DNA of 64,000 nucleotides from UBA5336 sp038745855 (GTDB lineage: Bacteria > Pseudomonadota > Alphaproteobacteria > Caulobacterales > Hyphomonadaceae). The stretch covers positions 62,001 to 126,000 of the forward strand of contig JBCDLC010000004.1 in the NCBI GenBank assembly GCA_038745855.1, in the 5' to 3' direction. The notes beneath the pieces are model-generated. The model saw nothing but the letters and a program-made list of their open reading frames with translations. It was not told where the DNA came from and did no database searches. The position numbers and the translations under genes are program-made. This document shows positions 23,728 through 31,934 of the stretch, piece by piece (within the stretch, counting starts at the first letter, position 1; each line of letters starts with the position of its first letter).

Positions 23728-26069
23728 ACAATTACAAGTCCCGCCGTAACCTGAAACGGCCCGCCGTTCAGGCGCTCATGGTCGCCATACCTGCGCTCGG
23801 GTATGGTACGTTCGGCGCGGCAGCCGCTGCTCAAGAGGACGAGGATCCTTCTGCCCGCCGCCTGACGCCGGTAACCGTTACGGCAACAAAGCGGGAAACG
23901 AGCCTGGAAGACACGGCTGTTACCGTATCTGTTGTCCAAGGTGACGATATCGTCGATCGCGGTGTTGTGGAGGTCACAGAGCTGTTCACTGTGGTGCCGG
24001 GTGTGACGTTCAACCAGTCGCCAGGAGACCTTCCCGCAATTAGCGTTCGTGGGATCGGCACCCTGAGTGGTAACCAGACCTTCGAGCAGTCGGTCGGCCT
24101 ATTCTTGGACGGCGTATACAAGCCGCGCGCGCGACAGTATCGCGATGCCCTTTTTGACGTTGAGCGGGTCGAGGCGATCAAGGGCGCCCAGGGCGTTCTA
24201 TTCGGGAAAAACACGAGCGTCGGTGCGATCAGCGTGGTTACGCGGAAGCCCGGCGACGTACTCGCTGGAGAAGCAACAGCGTCGTACGAGACCGAATTCG
24301 AAAGCGGCAGCGTCGGTCTAACCGGCGACATACCGTTGAGCGACTCGTTTGCCGTCCGCTTGGGCGGCCAATACTTACAGTCTGGCGGTTACGTTGAGAA
24401 CACCGTCGCCAACAGGGACGAACCTGAAACAGACCGATGGACCATCCGGGGCACTGGTGTTTACGACGCCGATGGGCCCTGGACCATCACGCTGATGGGG
24501 CAACTCTCGGATCAGGAAACCACGGGCACGCCTTTCCAGTTCCTCGAAGTCTTTCCTGACGTTCCGGGTGCGCCGCCCCTACGTACGATCTTTGGTATCG
24601 CTGATCCGGTGGACTTTCAGAATTCACCTGCGCCTTTCATCACTTATCCTGATGGATCCACGCTGCCCGGGCCAGGCGACTCGCAAGAGAGTGCAGACGC
24701 TGTCCTCACGGTCGAATACGATCTCGGCGATCTGGGGGTACTGACGTCGGTCTCGGCCTATTCCGAATTCGATTACGAGAACTTCTTCGATGTTCTCGGC
24801 ACGGCCGCTGCCCCTTTTGCGCCGGGCGGAACGCAAGTCTTCACCGAAGAATTCAGCCAATTCACACAAGAGTTCCGGCACACGTACTCGGGGGACCGTC
24901 TACGCCTGACATCCGGCATCTTCCTCCAAAGCCAGGATCTCGTCTTCGAGAATTCTACCGCAACACTGAATATCGTGGTGCCCGCTGGTCCTCTGGCAGG
25001 AGGGAACATCACCGGCCGGTCTTCCGCGCAACTGGACCAGGATCTGACGGCTGGCTCAATTTTCAGCCAGGCATCGTTCGACTTTACGGATCGCTTCACA
25101 GTCGACTTTGGTCTGCGGCTGAGCACCGAGGAACGCGAAGCACTCTTCACCAATCGCGTAATCGACCTGTTTGGGCTGCCACCAGCGACACCCCCCAATT
25201 TCGGTGCGCCTGGAACCACAATCACGCCCTTTGTGTCCCCGCCTGTGGATCTACCCGGCGATATCGAAGAAACGACCCTCGATGGCGGGCTCACACTGAG
25301 CTACGATCTAACGGAGGACTGGCTCCTGTTTGGATCATTATCCCAAGGTACAAAGAGCGGTGCATTCAATAATGCCGGCCCTATTCCAGCGCCTTTCGAG
25401 GTAGATGAGGAAGTCGCACAGACTGCCGAAGTCGGGCTCAAGGGTTCGTATGATGGCGGGGCGGGCTATTTGTCCGCTTCGGCCTTCATTATGGATATTC
25501 AGGACTTCCAGGACTCAGTGTTTGAACCGAACGCGGGCGCTGCTGGAACAGGGGCATTCGTCACCACCAGCCTTGATGCCGAAACACGGGGTGTAGAGGT
25601 CGAGACGCGGTACCAGGCGACGCCAGACCTCGTACTCGGCGCAACGCTTGCCTACCTCGACACCGAGAATAAGGACGCAGGTGGTGATTTATCTCGCGCA
25701 CCGGAGTTCACGTCGTCCTGGAGCGTCGATTACGAGCGGCCCGTGACCACAGACTTTGCTCTGCAGGCTGGTGGATTGTTGGCAACAAATAGCGGGTTCC
25801 TCCATCGACAGACGCCGCAGGGTGCTCTGCCGCTTCCCGTAAATGCCCCAATTGATACGGGCGGCGCCTTCCAGTTGCTCGATCTCTACCTTGGCATGCG
25901 GCACGAGACGTCGGGAATCCAACTCCGCGCAGAAGTGAAGAATGTGACGGACGAGTCCTACGTCACATTTGCCTTCCCTCAGCCCGTTCTGCAGACAGGG
26001 CTGAACGGCGCATTGAACAGGCCGAGAACGTTTACGCTGAGCCTGCGTGTTCCGTTCGGGGGAGAGTAG
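23724..26069 (+). CDS. TonB-dependent receptor (substrate unknown)
   Basis: A 781-aa outer-membrane active-transport receptor. A signal peptide ends near AAAAAQEDED (about 38), followed by a TonB box region (LTPVTVTATKRE), a plug domain (VTELFTVVPGVTFN, ISVRGIGTLSG, then VEAIKGAQGVLFGKNTSVGA) and a 22-strand barrel. The C-terminus is LSLRVPFGGE, with two residues after the usual terminal Phe. GGAGGA lies 6 nt before ATG 23724. The gene overlaps gntR and is followed 4 bp later by the DUF3604 gene, so receptor and enzyme are probably made together. Its VTVTATKRE-type family is typical of marine alphaproteobacterial receptors for carbohydrates, aromatics and others. Confidence 0.9.
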   Translation: MNNYKSRRNLKRPAVQALMVAIPALGYGTFGAAAAAQEDEDPSARRLTPVTVTATKRETSLEDTAVTVSVVQGDDIVDRGVVEVTELFTVVPGVTFNQSPGDLPAISVRGIGTLSGNQTFEQSVGLFLDGVYKPRARQYRDALFDVERVEAIKGAQGVLFGKNTSVGAISVVTRKPGDVLAGEATASYETEFESGSVGLTGDIPLSDSFAVRLGGQYLQSGGYVENTVANRDEPETDRWTIRGTGVYDADGPWTITLMGQLSDQETTGTPFQFLEVFPDVPGAPPLRTIFGIADPVDFQNSPAPFITYPDGSTLPGPGDSQESADAVLTVEYDLGDLGVLTSVSAYSEFDYENFFDVLGTAAAPFAPGGTQVFTEEFSQFTQEFRHTYSGDRLRLTSGIFLQSQDLVFENSTATLNIVVPAGPLAGGNITGRSSAQLDQDLTAGSIFSQASFDFTDRFTVDFGLRLSTEEREALFTNRVIDLFGLPPATPPNFGAPGTTITPFVSPPVDLPGDIEETTLDGGLTLSYDLTEDWLLFGSLSQGTKSGAFNNAGPIPAPFEVDEEVAQTAEVGLKGSYDGGAGYLSASAFIMDIQDFQDSVFEPNAGAAGTGAFVTTSLDAETRGVEVETRYQATPDLVLGATLAYLDTENKDAGGDLSRAPEFTSSWSVDYERPVTTDFALQAGGLLATNSGFLHRQTPQGALPLPVNAPIDTGGAFQLLDLYLGMRHETSGIQLRAEVKNVTDESYVTFAFPQPVLQTGLNGALNRPRTFTLSLRVPFGGE

Positions 26070-26073
26070 TCAA

Positions 26074-27906
26074 ATGAAGACCCGAGGTACTCGCCAACCC
26101 CTTTATGTGGGGCTGGCCACTCTGGCCTATATTGGCGCATGCGGAACGGCCGGCACCGACTCCGAACCTGTTCCGCCGCTCTCAGCAGCGGAATCCGACG
26201 AAGCGACCTGTCCCAGCTTCAACTCTGATCTCGATGTGTTTTGGGGCGACTTGCACGTTCACACGGCATACTCGCTGGACGCATATGGGTTTGGGACGCT
26301 GGCTGGACCGGAGGACGCTTACCGTTTTGCAAAAGGTGAGACGATCGAGACTGTGATTGGCGAAGCGACGTTGGAGCGCCCTCTGGACTTCGTTGCGGTC
26401 ACAGATCACGCAGAGTGGCTGGACCTTCTTTACCTGTGTACCGATCCAGAGCAACTCGACACGCTCTATTGCAATGCTCTGCGCGCGAAGAGTAACCAAA
26501 CGACAGGTGCCGAAGTTTTCCGCGACTACGTCGTCCCAACGATCACCCTCGCAGAACCTGAGGTCACGCCACTCTGTGAGGAGAATCCTGAGCTCTGCGA
26601 GCAAGCTTGGGACGATAATTGGTTGCGCGTACAGCAAGCAGCAAACCAACAGAACGATCCCTGCGCGTTCACCGCATTTATAGGCTACGAATGGACAGCG
26701 ACTCCGTCATTTTCCCACACGCATCGCAACGTCATCTTCGCAAGCGATGCCGTTTCCACGCAGGCGATCGACTACATCCGGTACCCGACGTTGGACCTGT
26801 TATGGGAAAAGCTCGACGAGCAGTGTCGGCCCGAGGACGGCTGTCAGGCGATCACGATCCCGCACAACACCAACATGGGCGATGGCCGAACATTTGATGT
26901 CGAGACATCCACCGATCGTTCAATCGAATGGCGAACGCGTTTCGAACGGCTGATCGAAATCCACCAGGAAAAGGGCAACAGCGAGTGTTTGCCAGCCTAT
27001 GCCGACCGGCTCAGCAAGCGGGATGGGCATGGTCACGCGCCGCCGGACACAGACTGCGGTTTCGAGCCATTCATCACGCGCTCAAGCCAGCAGACGAAGC
27101 CCGACGACTTTGACGAGCAAGACTGGGAAAGGATGCGGGGCACATATATTCGCAGCTTGCTTTCGCGGGGCGTCGCATACGTGGGTGAGCACGGGCACAC
27201 CCATGACAATCCGCTCAAACTCGGCATCGTCGGCTCGACAGACACCCACATGGCCATGCCTGGTGAAGTTGATGAAGAGGCTTTCCAGGGGACGGTTTTT
27301 TCGATGGGAAACGTCGAAACAACCTTGAGCCAGCCGCAATTCAACCCGGGAGGGATCACTGGGGTTTGGGCGGAAGAAAACACCCGGGAAGCCATATTCG
27401 CAGCGTTACAGCGGCGTGAAGTCTATGCCACGAGCGGGCCCAGGATCCGGCTAAGATTTTCCGCAAGCACAGATGGTGAGCCACTCGCTTGCAAGCCAGG
27501 TGACCGGGGGAATGTGGCCATGGGCTCGGAATTCGCATCTTCCTCGGCGCCCCCGCAATTTGCAATCGAAGTCGAGGCCGACAGAGCACCGCTCCACAAG
27601 GTCGATGTGATCAAGGCAAGTTGGTCGAACGGTGATCTCAAAGAGACAGTCATTCCGGTGTGGCAGGCCGAACCGGGCAGTGATCGCTCTGCCTGCATTA
27701 CATGGAGTGATCCCGACTTTGATCCGACTGCGCCGGCCGTTTGGTACACGCGCGTGATGGAGGCGAAGACCCGGCGTTGGTCGAGCTTCATGTGCGAACG
27801 GGCAGACAACTGCGATGACTTCGCTGGTGTCGATCGCACAATTCAGGAGCGTGCTTGGTCATCGCCGATCTGGCATATTCGTGAGGTGATGGAGGCGGAG
27901 GAATAA
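26074..27906 (+). CDS. DUF3604 lipoprotein, PHP-like metal-dependent fold
   Basis: A 610-aa exported DUF3604 protein. The N-terminus is a lipoprotein signal with lipobox IGAC (Cys23). The PHP-like metal motifs are clear: WGDLHVHTAYS (Asp59, His61, His63), VTDHAEW (Asp111, His112), HNTNMGDG and GSTDTHM. At least fifteen cysteines, many in pairs such as CEENPELC, CRPEDGC and CERADNC, point to disulfides and a periplasmic location. The family is of unknown function; a hydrolase of phosphate, amide or ester bonds is plausible. ATG 26074 lies just past the receptor stop with GGGGGAGAG upstream, and the CMD gene starts 1 bp after its stop. Confidence 0.82.
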   Translation: MKTRGTRQPLYVGLATLAYIGACGTAGTDSEPVPPLSAAESDEATCPSFNSDLDVFWGDLHVHTAYSLDAYGFGTLAGPEDAYRFAKGETIETVIGEATLERPLDFVAVTDHAEWLDLLYLCTDPEQLDTLYCNALRAKSNQTTGAEVFRDYVVPTITLAEPEVTPLCEENPELCEQAWDDNWLRVQQAANQQNDPCAFTAFIGYEWTATPSFSHTHRNVIFASDAVSTQAIDYIRYPTLDLLWEKLDEQCRPEDGCQAITIPHNTNMGDGRTFDVETSTDRSIEWRTRFERLIEIHQEKGNSECLPAYADRLSKRDGHGHAPPDTDCGFEPFITRSSQQTKPDDFDEQDWERMRGTYIRSLLSRGVAYVGEHGHTHDNPLKLGIVGSTDTHMAMPGEVDEEAFQGTVFSMGNVETTLSQPQFNPGGITGVWAEENTREAIFAALQRREVYATSGPRIRLRFSASTDGEPLACKPGDRGNVAMGSEFASSSAPPQFAIEVEADRAPLHKVDVIKASWSNGDLKETVIPVWQAEPGSDRSACITWSDPDFDPTAPAVWYTRVMEAKTRRWSSFMCERADNCDDFAGVDRTIQERAWSSPIWHIREVMEAEE

Positions 27907-27907
27907 A

Positions 27908-28552
27908 ATGCCACGACTGAAACAGGCCGGCCGTGAGGCCGGCAATCCGTACGCGGATGGCATTTTCGACCTGCTGTTCGGAGAAGGGATCGATCCGCTG
28001 ACGGCCACGGGAACGCCCACGGGTACGCCGGGAAATTGGTGGACGGTGTTCAACATCGTCCCCGACGCGTTCAACCACACGACGGAAGGTTTCCGCTTCT
28101 ATCGGTCACCAGACCGCAAAATCGACCCCAAGCTCCGGGAACTTGGACAGATCAGGGCAGGGTACGCGGTTGGCTCGCAATTCGTCTTTTCTCAGCACTG
28201 CAAGGCATCGCGAGATGTGGGCCTGACCGAAGAGCAGATACAAGCGATCCCACATTGGCCGACCGCCGAGTGCTATAGTCCAATTGAGCGGGCAGTGCTG
28301 GCCTATACCGACGCATTGGTCCTGGAGCATGGGCGCGTTTCCGAGGTGCTGTTCGACCAGCTCAAGTCGCACTTATCGGATGAGGAAATACTCGAGTTCA
28401 CGTACGTGACCTGCACGTACATGATGCACGCCGTTATGAGCCGCGCGCTCAGGCTTGAGTACGATGATGTTGACGAACGCGTCGTTGAAATCGGATCGCC
28501 TGGCGGGCTGTCAGGAGACGTGATGAGCATGGTGGATAAAGAGGACGATTGA
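27908..28552 (+). CDS. Carboxymuconolactone decarboxylase-like protein
   Basis: A 214-aa AhpD/CMD-fold protein. The core helix reads AGYAVGSQFVFSQHCKASRDVG, reported here as two parts: residues 86-97 end in SQH, then Cys98. It corresponds to the family E/Q-x-x-x-x-x-H helix followed by GLTEEQI. A second helix pair contains ERAVLAYTDALVLEHGRVSE. The CxxC pair of peroxidase-type AhpD is missing, so peroxidase activity is unlikely; a decarboxylase, lactone-related or hydro-lyase role is possible. GGAGGAATAAA precedes ATG 27908. Fourth gene of the gntR-receptor-DUF3604 operon; no signal peptide, so cytoplasmic. Confidence 0.78.
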   Translation: MPRLKQAGREAGNPYADGIFDLLFGEGIDPLTATGTPTGTPGNWWTVFNIVPDAFNHTTEGFRFYRSPDRKIDPKLRELGQIRAGYAVGSQFVFSQHCKASRDVGLTEEQIQAIPHWPTAECYSPIERAVLAYTDALVLEHGRVSEVLFDQLKSHLSDEEILEFTYVTCTYMMHAVMSRALRLEYDDVDERVVEIGSPGGLSGDVMSMVDKEDD

Positions 28553-28617
28553 TGGCCCACCACCGGGTGGCAAGAAAAAAGAACGCAGCTACGGTCAGTT
28601 AAGACATCGAGGGAGCC

Positions 28618-29955
28618 ATGAAGAGCAAAGATCCGAGCCTCCTCGCGCTTCTTGGTTTCGCGTCGCCTGCCTTTGCTGTCGGCGCACTGGGCCTGCCGAT
28701 CAGCGTAATACTCCCGCCCTTATACGCGGAACTTGGGCTTAGCCTCACCGTGGTTGGAACCGTGTTCATGATCGCCCGGATTTTCGATGGGGTAACAGAC
28801 CCGATTTTCGGTATCGTCGGTGATCGCATCCAGACGCGCTGGGGCCGGCGACGGCCTGCAATGATCGCGGCGCTGCCGCCCTTGCTGCTCGGTGTCTGGC
28901 TGCTGTTTTTTCCTTCCGGAGCTGTTACGCCGACCGGTCTACTCATTGCCATGGTCATTCTCTACGTCGGCTGGACGCTCTATACGCTCGCCCACACGGC
29001 ATGGGCCAGCGAACTGTCAGATGACTATGACGGCCGCTCGAAAATCATGAGCTACCTGCAGTATTTCGGATTAGCGGGCATGATCGCGGTGTTGCTGACG
29101 CCTGTTTTTGTGGATCTCGTCGTTGAAGACGCGACCATGGTGCAGCGGGCGGCCCCCATGGGCGCCCTAATCCTCTTTACACTGCCTGCTTTCTCCTTAG
29201 TGGCGCTCCTTTCGATAAAGGAACCACCGCTCGAACAGGTAAAAATGCCGCCGTGGCGGGACACGTTCAAGATTTTCGCGCGCAGCGCAGCGCTGAGACG
29301 ACTTCTGATCGCCGATCTGCTTGCTGGCTTCCAGGGCGGTGTGAATGGCGCGGTGCACTTCTTTTTCGTCATCCACGTACTGCTGATGCCTGCGGCTGCC
29401 TCGCTCTTCATTGTTGTTATCTTCGTTGCCGGCTTTTTCTGCGTACCCATCTTCCTGAAGTTGAGCATGGTCTTAAACAAACACAGGGCACTTTGCATCG
29501 GCTCCATCTTCCAGATGGCGGCGACGATTATGCTCCTCTTCCTTCCTCCAGAGGCCTTCGTCCTGACATTCGTGGTGTACATGATGATCGGTGCGAACAT
29601 GGGTGCGAACACATTTCTCATGCGCTCCATGATGGCCGATATTGTCGAGGTGGATGAGCGGACTAGTGGCGCCAAACGAAGCGCGCTCTTCTATTCTCTC
29701 CTCACGCTGACGCCAAAACTCGGCGCCGCGCTGGCGGTTGGTTTGGTTTTTCCAATGTTGGATTGGGTCCAGTTCGATCCGACGGTCGTGAATACGCCCG
29801 AGGTTCTTCAAGGCGTCCGCTACGTCGTCACCCTCACGCCCATTACCGCTGCTATCGGAATTCTATGGGCACTTTGGAATTATCCGCTTAGCCGATCGGA
29901 AAGCGGGGATGTGGATAGGGACGGCGTCGACCCGCCGCCGATACTCCAGCGATAG
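28618..29955 (+). CDS. MFS transporter, GPH-like
   Basis: A 445-aa carrier with about 12 membrane helices. The loop after helix 2 (RIFDGVTDPIFGIVGDRIQTRWGRRRP) is the signature of the glycoside-pentoside-hexuronide (GPH, MFS_2) group, and the second half has a matching DIVEVDERTSGAKRSALFYS region. It lies 65 bp after the CMD gene on the same strand with GAGGGAGCC before the ATG, so it probably serves as the inner-membrane step for whatever the TonB receptor imports. Energy coupling by H+ or Na+ is expected. Confidence 0.85.
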   Translation: MKSKDPSLLALLGFASPAFAVGALGLPISVILPPLYAELGLSLTVVGTVFMIARIFDGVTDPIFGIVGDRIQTRWGRRRPAMIAALPPLLLGVWLLFFPSGAVTPTGLLIAMVILYVGWTLYTLAHTAWASELSDDYDGRSKIMSYLQYFGLAGMIAVLLTPVFVDLVVEDATMVQRAAPMGALILFTLPAFSLVALLSIKEPPLEQVKMPPWRDTFKIFARSAALRRLLIADLLAGFQGGVNGAVHFFFVIHVLLMPAAASLFIVVIFVAGFFCVPIFLKLSMVLNKHRALCIGSIFQMAATIMLLFLPPEAFVLTFVVYMMIGANMGANTFLMRSMMADIVEVDERTSGAKRSALFYSLLTLTPKLGAALAVGLVFPMLDWVQFDPTVVNTPEVLQGVRYVVTLTPITAAIGILWALWNYPLSRSESGDVDRDGVDPPPILQR

Positions 29956-30077
29956 AACGCGAGAGAACTGAAATGCGTCTCGCCCTGCTATGAGACCGAG
30001 AGGGCAACGGCTTGTCAGATCGGAAAGCAGTGCGATAATCCGGCCAATATCGAAGTGGTGCTGAAGGGACGCCCCCC

Positions 30078-31934
30078 ATGACTCTTACCGCCGAGGCAGA
30101 TGGAAGCCCTCAGCAAATTGCTGGTTCGACCTCGACGGAACAAGACTCGCAGACGGCGCCCGACTATTTCGCAAGCCTCGGACTAATATGGGGATATCTC
30201 GGCGCATCCAAATTCAGAATGGGCGCTGCCATTGTGCTTGCAACACTAGCGACCGCTTGTGAGCTACTGCCTGTGTGGGCTGTCTATGCGGTCCTTGATG
30301 CGGCGGTAGCCGGTACGCTGACATGGGGATTTGTTGGCGCGCAATCGCTCCTCGCGTTGGTCGGAGTTGTCGTTGGGGGCATTGCGCTTGGCTTCGCGCT
30401 GGGGCTTTCGCATTTGGTCGCCTTCGATGCGATCCATAGGCTGCGACTCGACATCGCCAGGCACATGGCGAAGCTGCCACTCGGCTATTTCTCCCGCCGA
30501 AGAAGCGGTGATGCGCGTAAGCTGGTGATCGACGAGCCGGAGAAGCTTGAACTGATTGTTGCTCACGGTTTGCCGGAAGGGGTTAGCGCGCTTTCCATGT
30601 GGCTCGCGGTATCGGTGTGGCTGTTTGCAGTCGACTGGCGCATGGCCCTCGCGGCGATCTTTGTAACCCCGGTTTCGTTCATCTTGTTGTTCACCGCCAT
30701 GTCACGGAGCAGCCATCGCGCTGCCGAGTACCAACAGGCCGGGGCCCGAATGAACGCATCGATCGTGGAGTACCTAGCCGGCATGCCCGTGGTGAAGGTT
30801 TTCAACCGAACGGGTGAGAGCCTGGCCGAGACCAGCAACGCCGTACGTGATTACACGCGGGTCGAGACCGAATGGGCGCGCGATTACATACCGCTTGGCG
30901 GAAGCTTCTATACGCTCGTCCTTAGCAACGTTGTCTTCATACTGCCGATCGGTCTTTGGTTCGTCTCAACCGGTTCACTGAGCTTGCCGGCGCTCATCTT
31001 CTTCGTCCTGCTTGGTGCGAACTACAGCCAGCCGCTCCTGAAACTGTTCAATCAGTTTCATTCACTCGCTCACATCAGCATGGGATCGACCCTTGTTGCC
31101 GACCTTTTGGCCGAACCGCCGCAGACCGACACCGATCAACGGGTTGCGTTTCCAAACCACGATATTGCCTTCGAGGGCGTCTCTTTCGGCTACACTGATC
31201 AAGACGTACTCCACGATGTCAGCTTTCTAGCGAAGACGGGAGAGATCACCGCGCTTGTGGGTCCATCTGGATCAGGCAAAAGCACGGTTGCCAGTCTTGT
31301 TCCGCGCTTCTGGGATGTGGGTTCTGGCCGAGTAACGATCGGCGGTATCAACGTGCGCGATGTCGGTCTCGACCAGTTAATGGATACGGTCGCCTTCGTC
31401 TTTCAGGACACTTTCCTATTTTCCGGAACGATCGCTGACAACATCCGCTTTGGCCGGCCCGACGCGAGTGACGCCGAGGTCGAAGCAGCGGCGAAAGCGG
31501 CCCGCGCGCACGATTTCATCATCAGAATGGATAAGAGCTATGAGACCCCATTGGGCGAGCATGGCGCCGCGCTGTCCGGCGGAGAGCGGCAACGTCTCGC
31601 GATCGCGCGGGCTATCCTCAAAGACGCTCCGATTATCATTCTCGATGAAGCGACTGCGTTCGCCGATCCCGACAATGAGGCCGCGATTCAGGAAGCGATC
31701 GGCGCCCTGACACGTGGGCGCACGCTGATTGTCGTCGCTCACCGGCTCCATACGATCGCTCCGGCCCACCAAATTCTCGTCATGAAAGACGGCCGCCTCG
31801 TCGAGCGAGGTCGACATGATGACCTTCTCAGTGGGGACGGGCTCTATGCCCGCATGTGGACCGACTACACCGAGTCCCGCCGCGTAACATATCGCGAGGC
31901 TTCAGACGTGGGTCAGTTGGAACCCAGCCCATGA
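30078..31934 (+). CDS. ABC half-transporter with fused permease and ATPase, first of a pair
   Basis: A 618-aa type IV ABC protein: six membrane helices in about 45-330 and a nucleotide-binding domain in about 365-600. Walker A is GPSGSGKST, the signature LSGGERQRLAIARAIL, Walker B IIILDEATA with the catalytic Glu kept, and the switch His in AHRLH. The helix segment MAKLPLGYFSRRRSGDARKLVID is typical of the YbtP/IrtA branch, whose members import ferric siderophores despite exporter architecture. It overlaps its partner by ATGA, indicating a heterodimer. It sits 122 bp after the MFS gene, perhaps with its own promoter. Confidence 0.88.
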   Translation: MTLTAEADGSPQQIAGSTSTEQDSQTAPDYFASLGLIWGYLGASKFRMGAAIVLATLATACELLPVWAVYAVLDAAVAGTLTWGFVGAQSLLALVGVVVGGIALGFALGLSHLVAFDAIHRLRLDIARHMAKLPLGYFSRRRSGDARKLVIDEPEKLELIVAHGLPEGVSALSMWLAVSVWLFAVDWRMALAAIFVTPVSFILLFTAMSRSSHRAAEYQQAGARMNASIVEYLAGMPVVKVFNRTGESLAETSNAVRDYTRVETEWARDYIPLGGSFYTLVLSNVVFILPIGLWFVSTGSLSLPALIFFVLLGANYSQPLLKLFNQFHSLAHISMGSTLVADLLAEPPQTDTDQRVAFPNHDIAFEGVSFGYTDQDVLHDVSFLAKTGEITALVGPSGSGKSTVASLVPRFWDVGSGRVTIGGINVRDVGLDQLMDTVAFVFQDTFLFSGTIADNIRFGRPDASDAEVEAAAKAARAHDFIIRMDKSYETPLGEHGAALSGGERQRLAIARAILKDAPIIILDEATAFADPDNEAAIQEAIGALTRGRTLIVVAHRLHTIAPAHQILVMKDGRLVERGRHDDLLSGDGLYARMWTDYTESRRVTYREASDVGQLEPSP

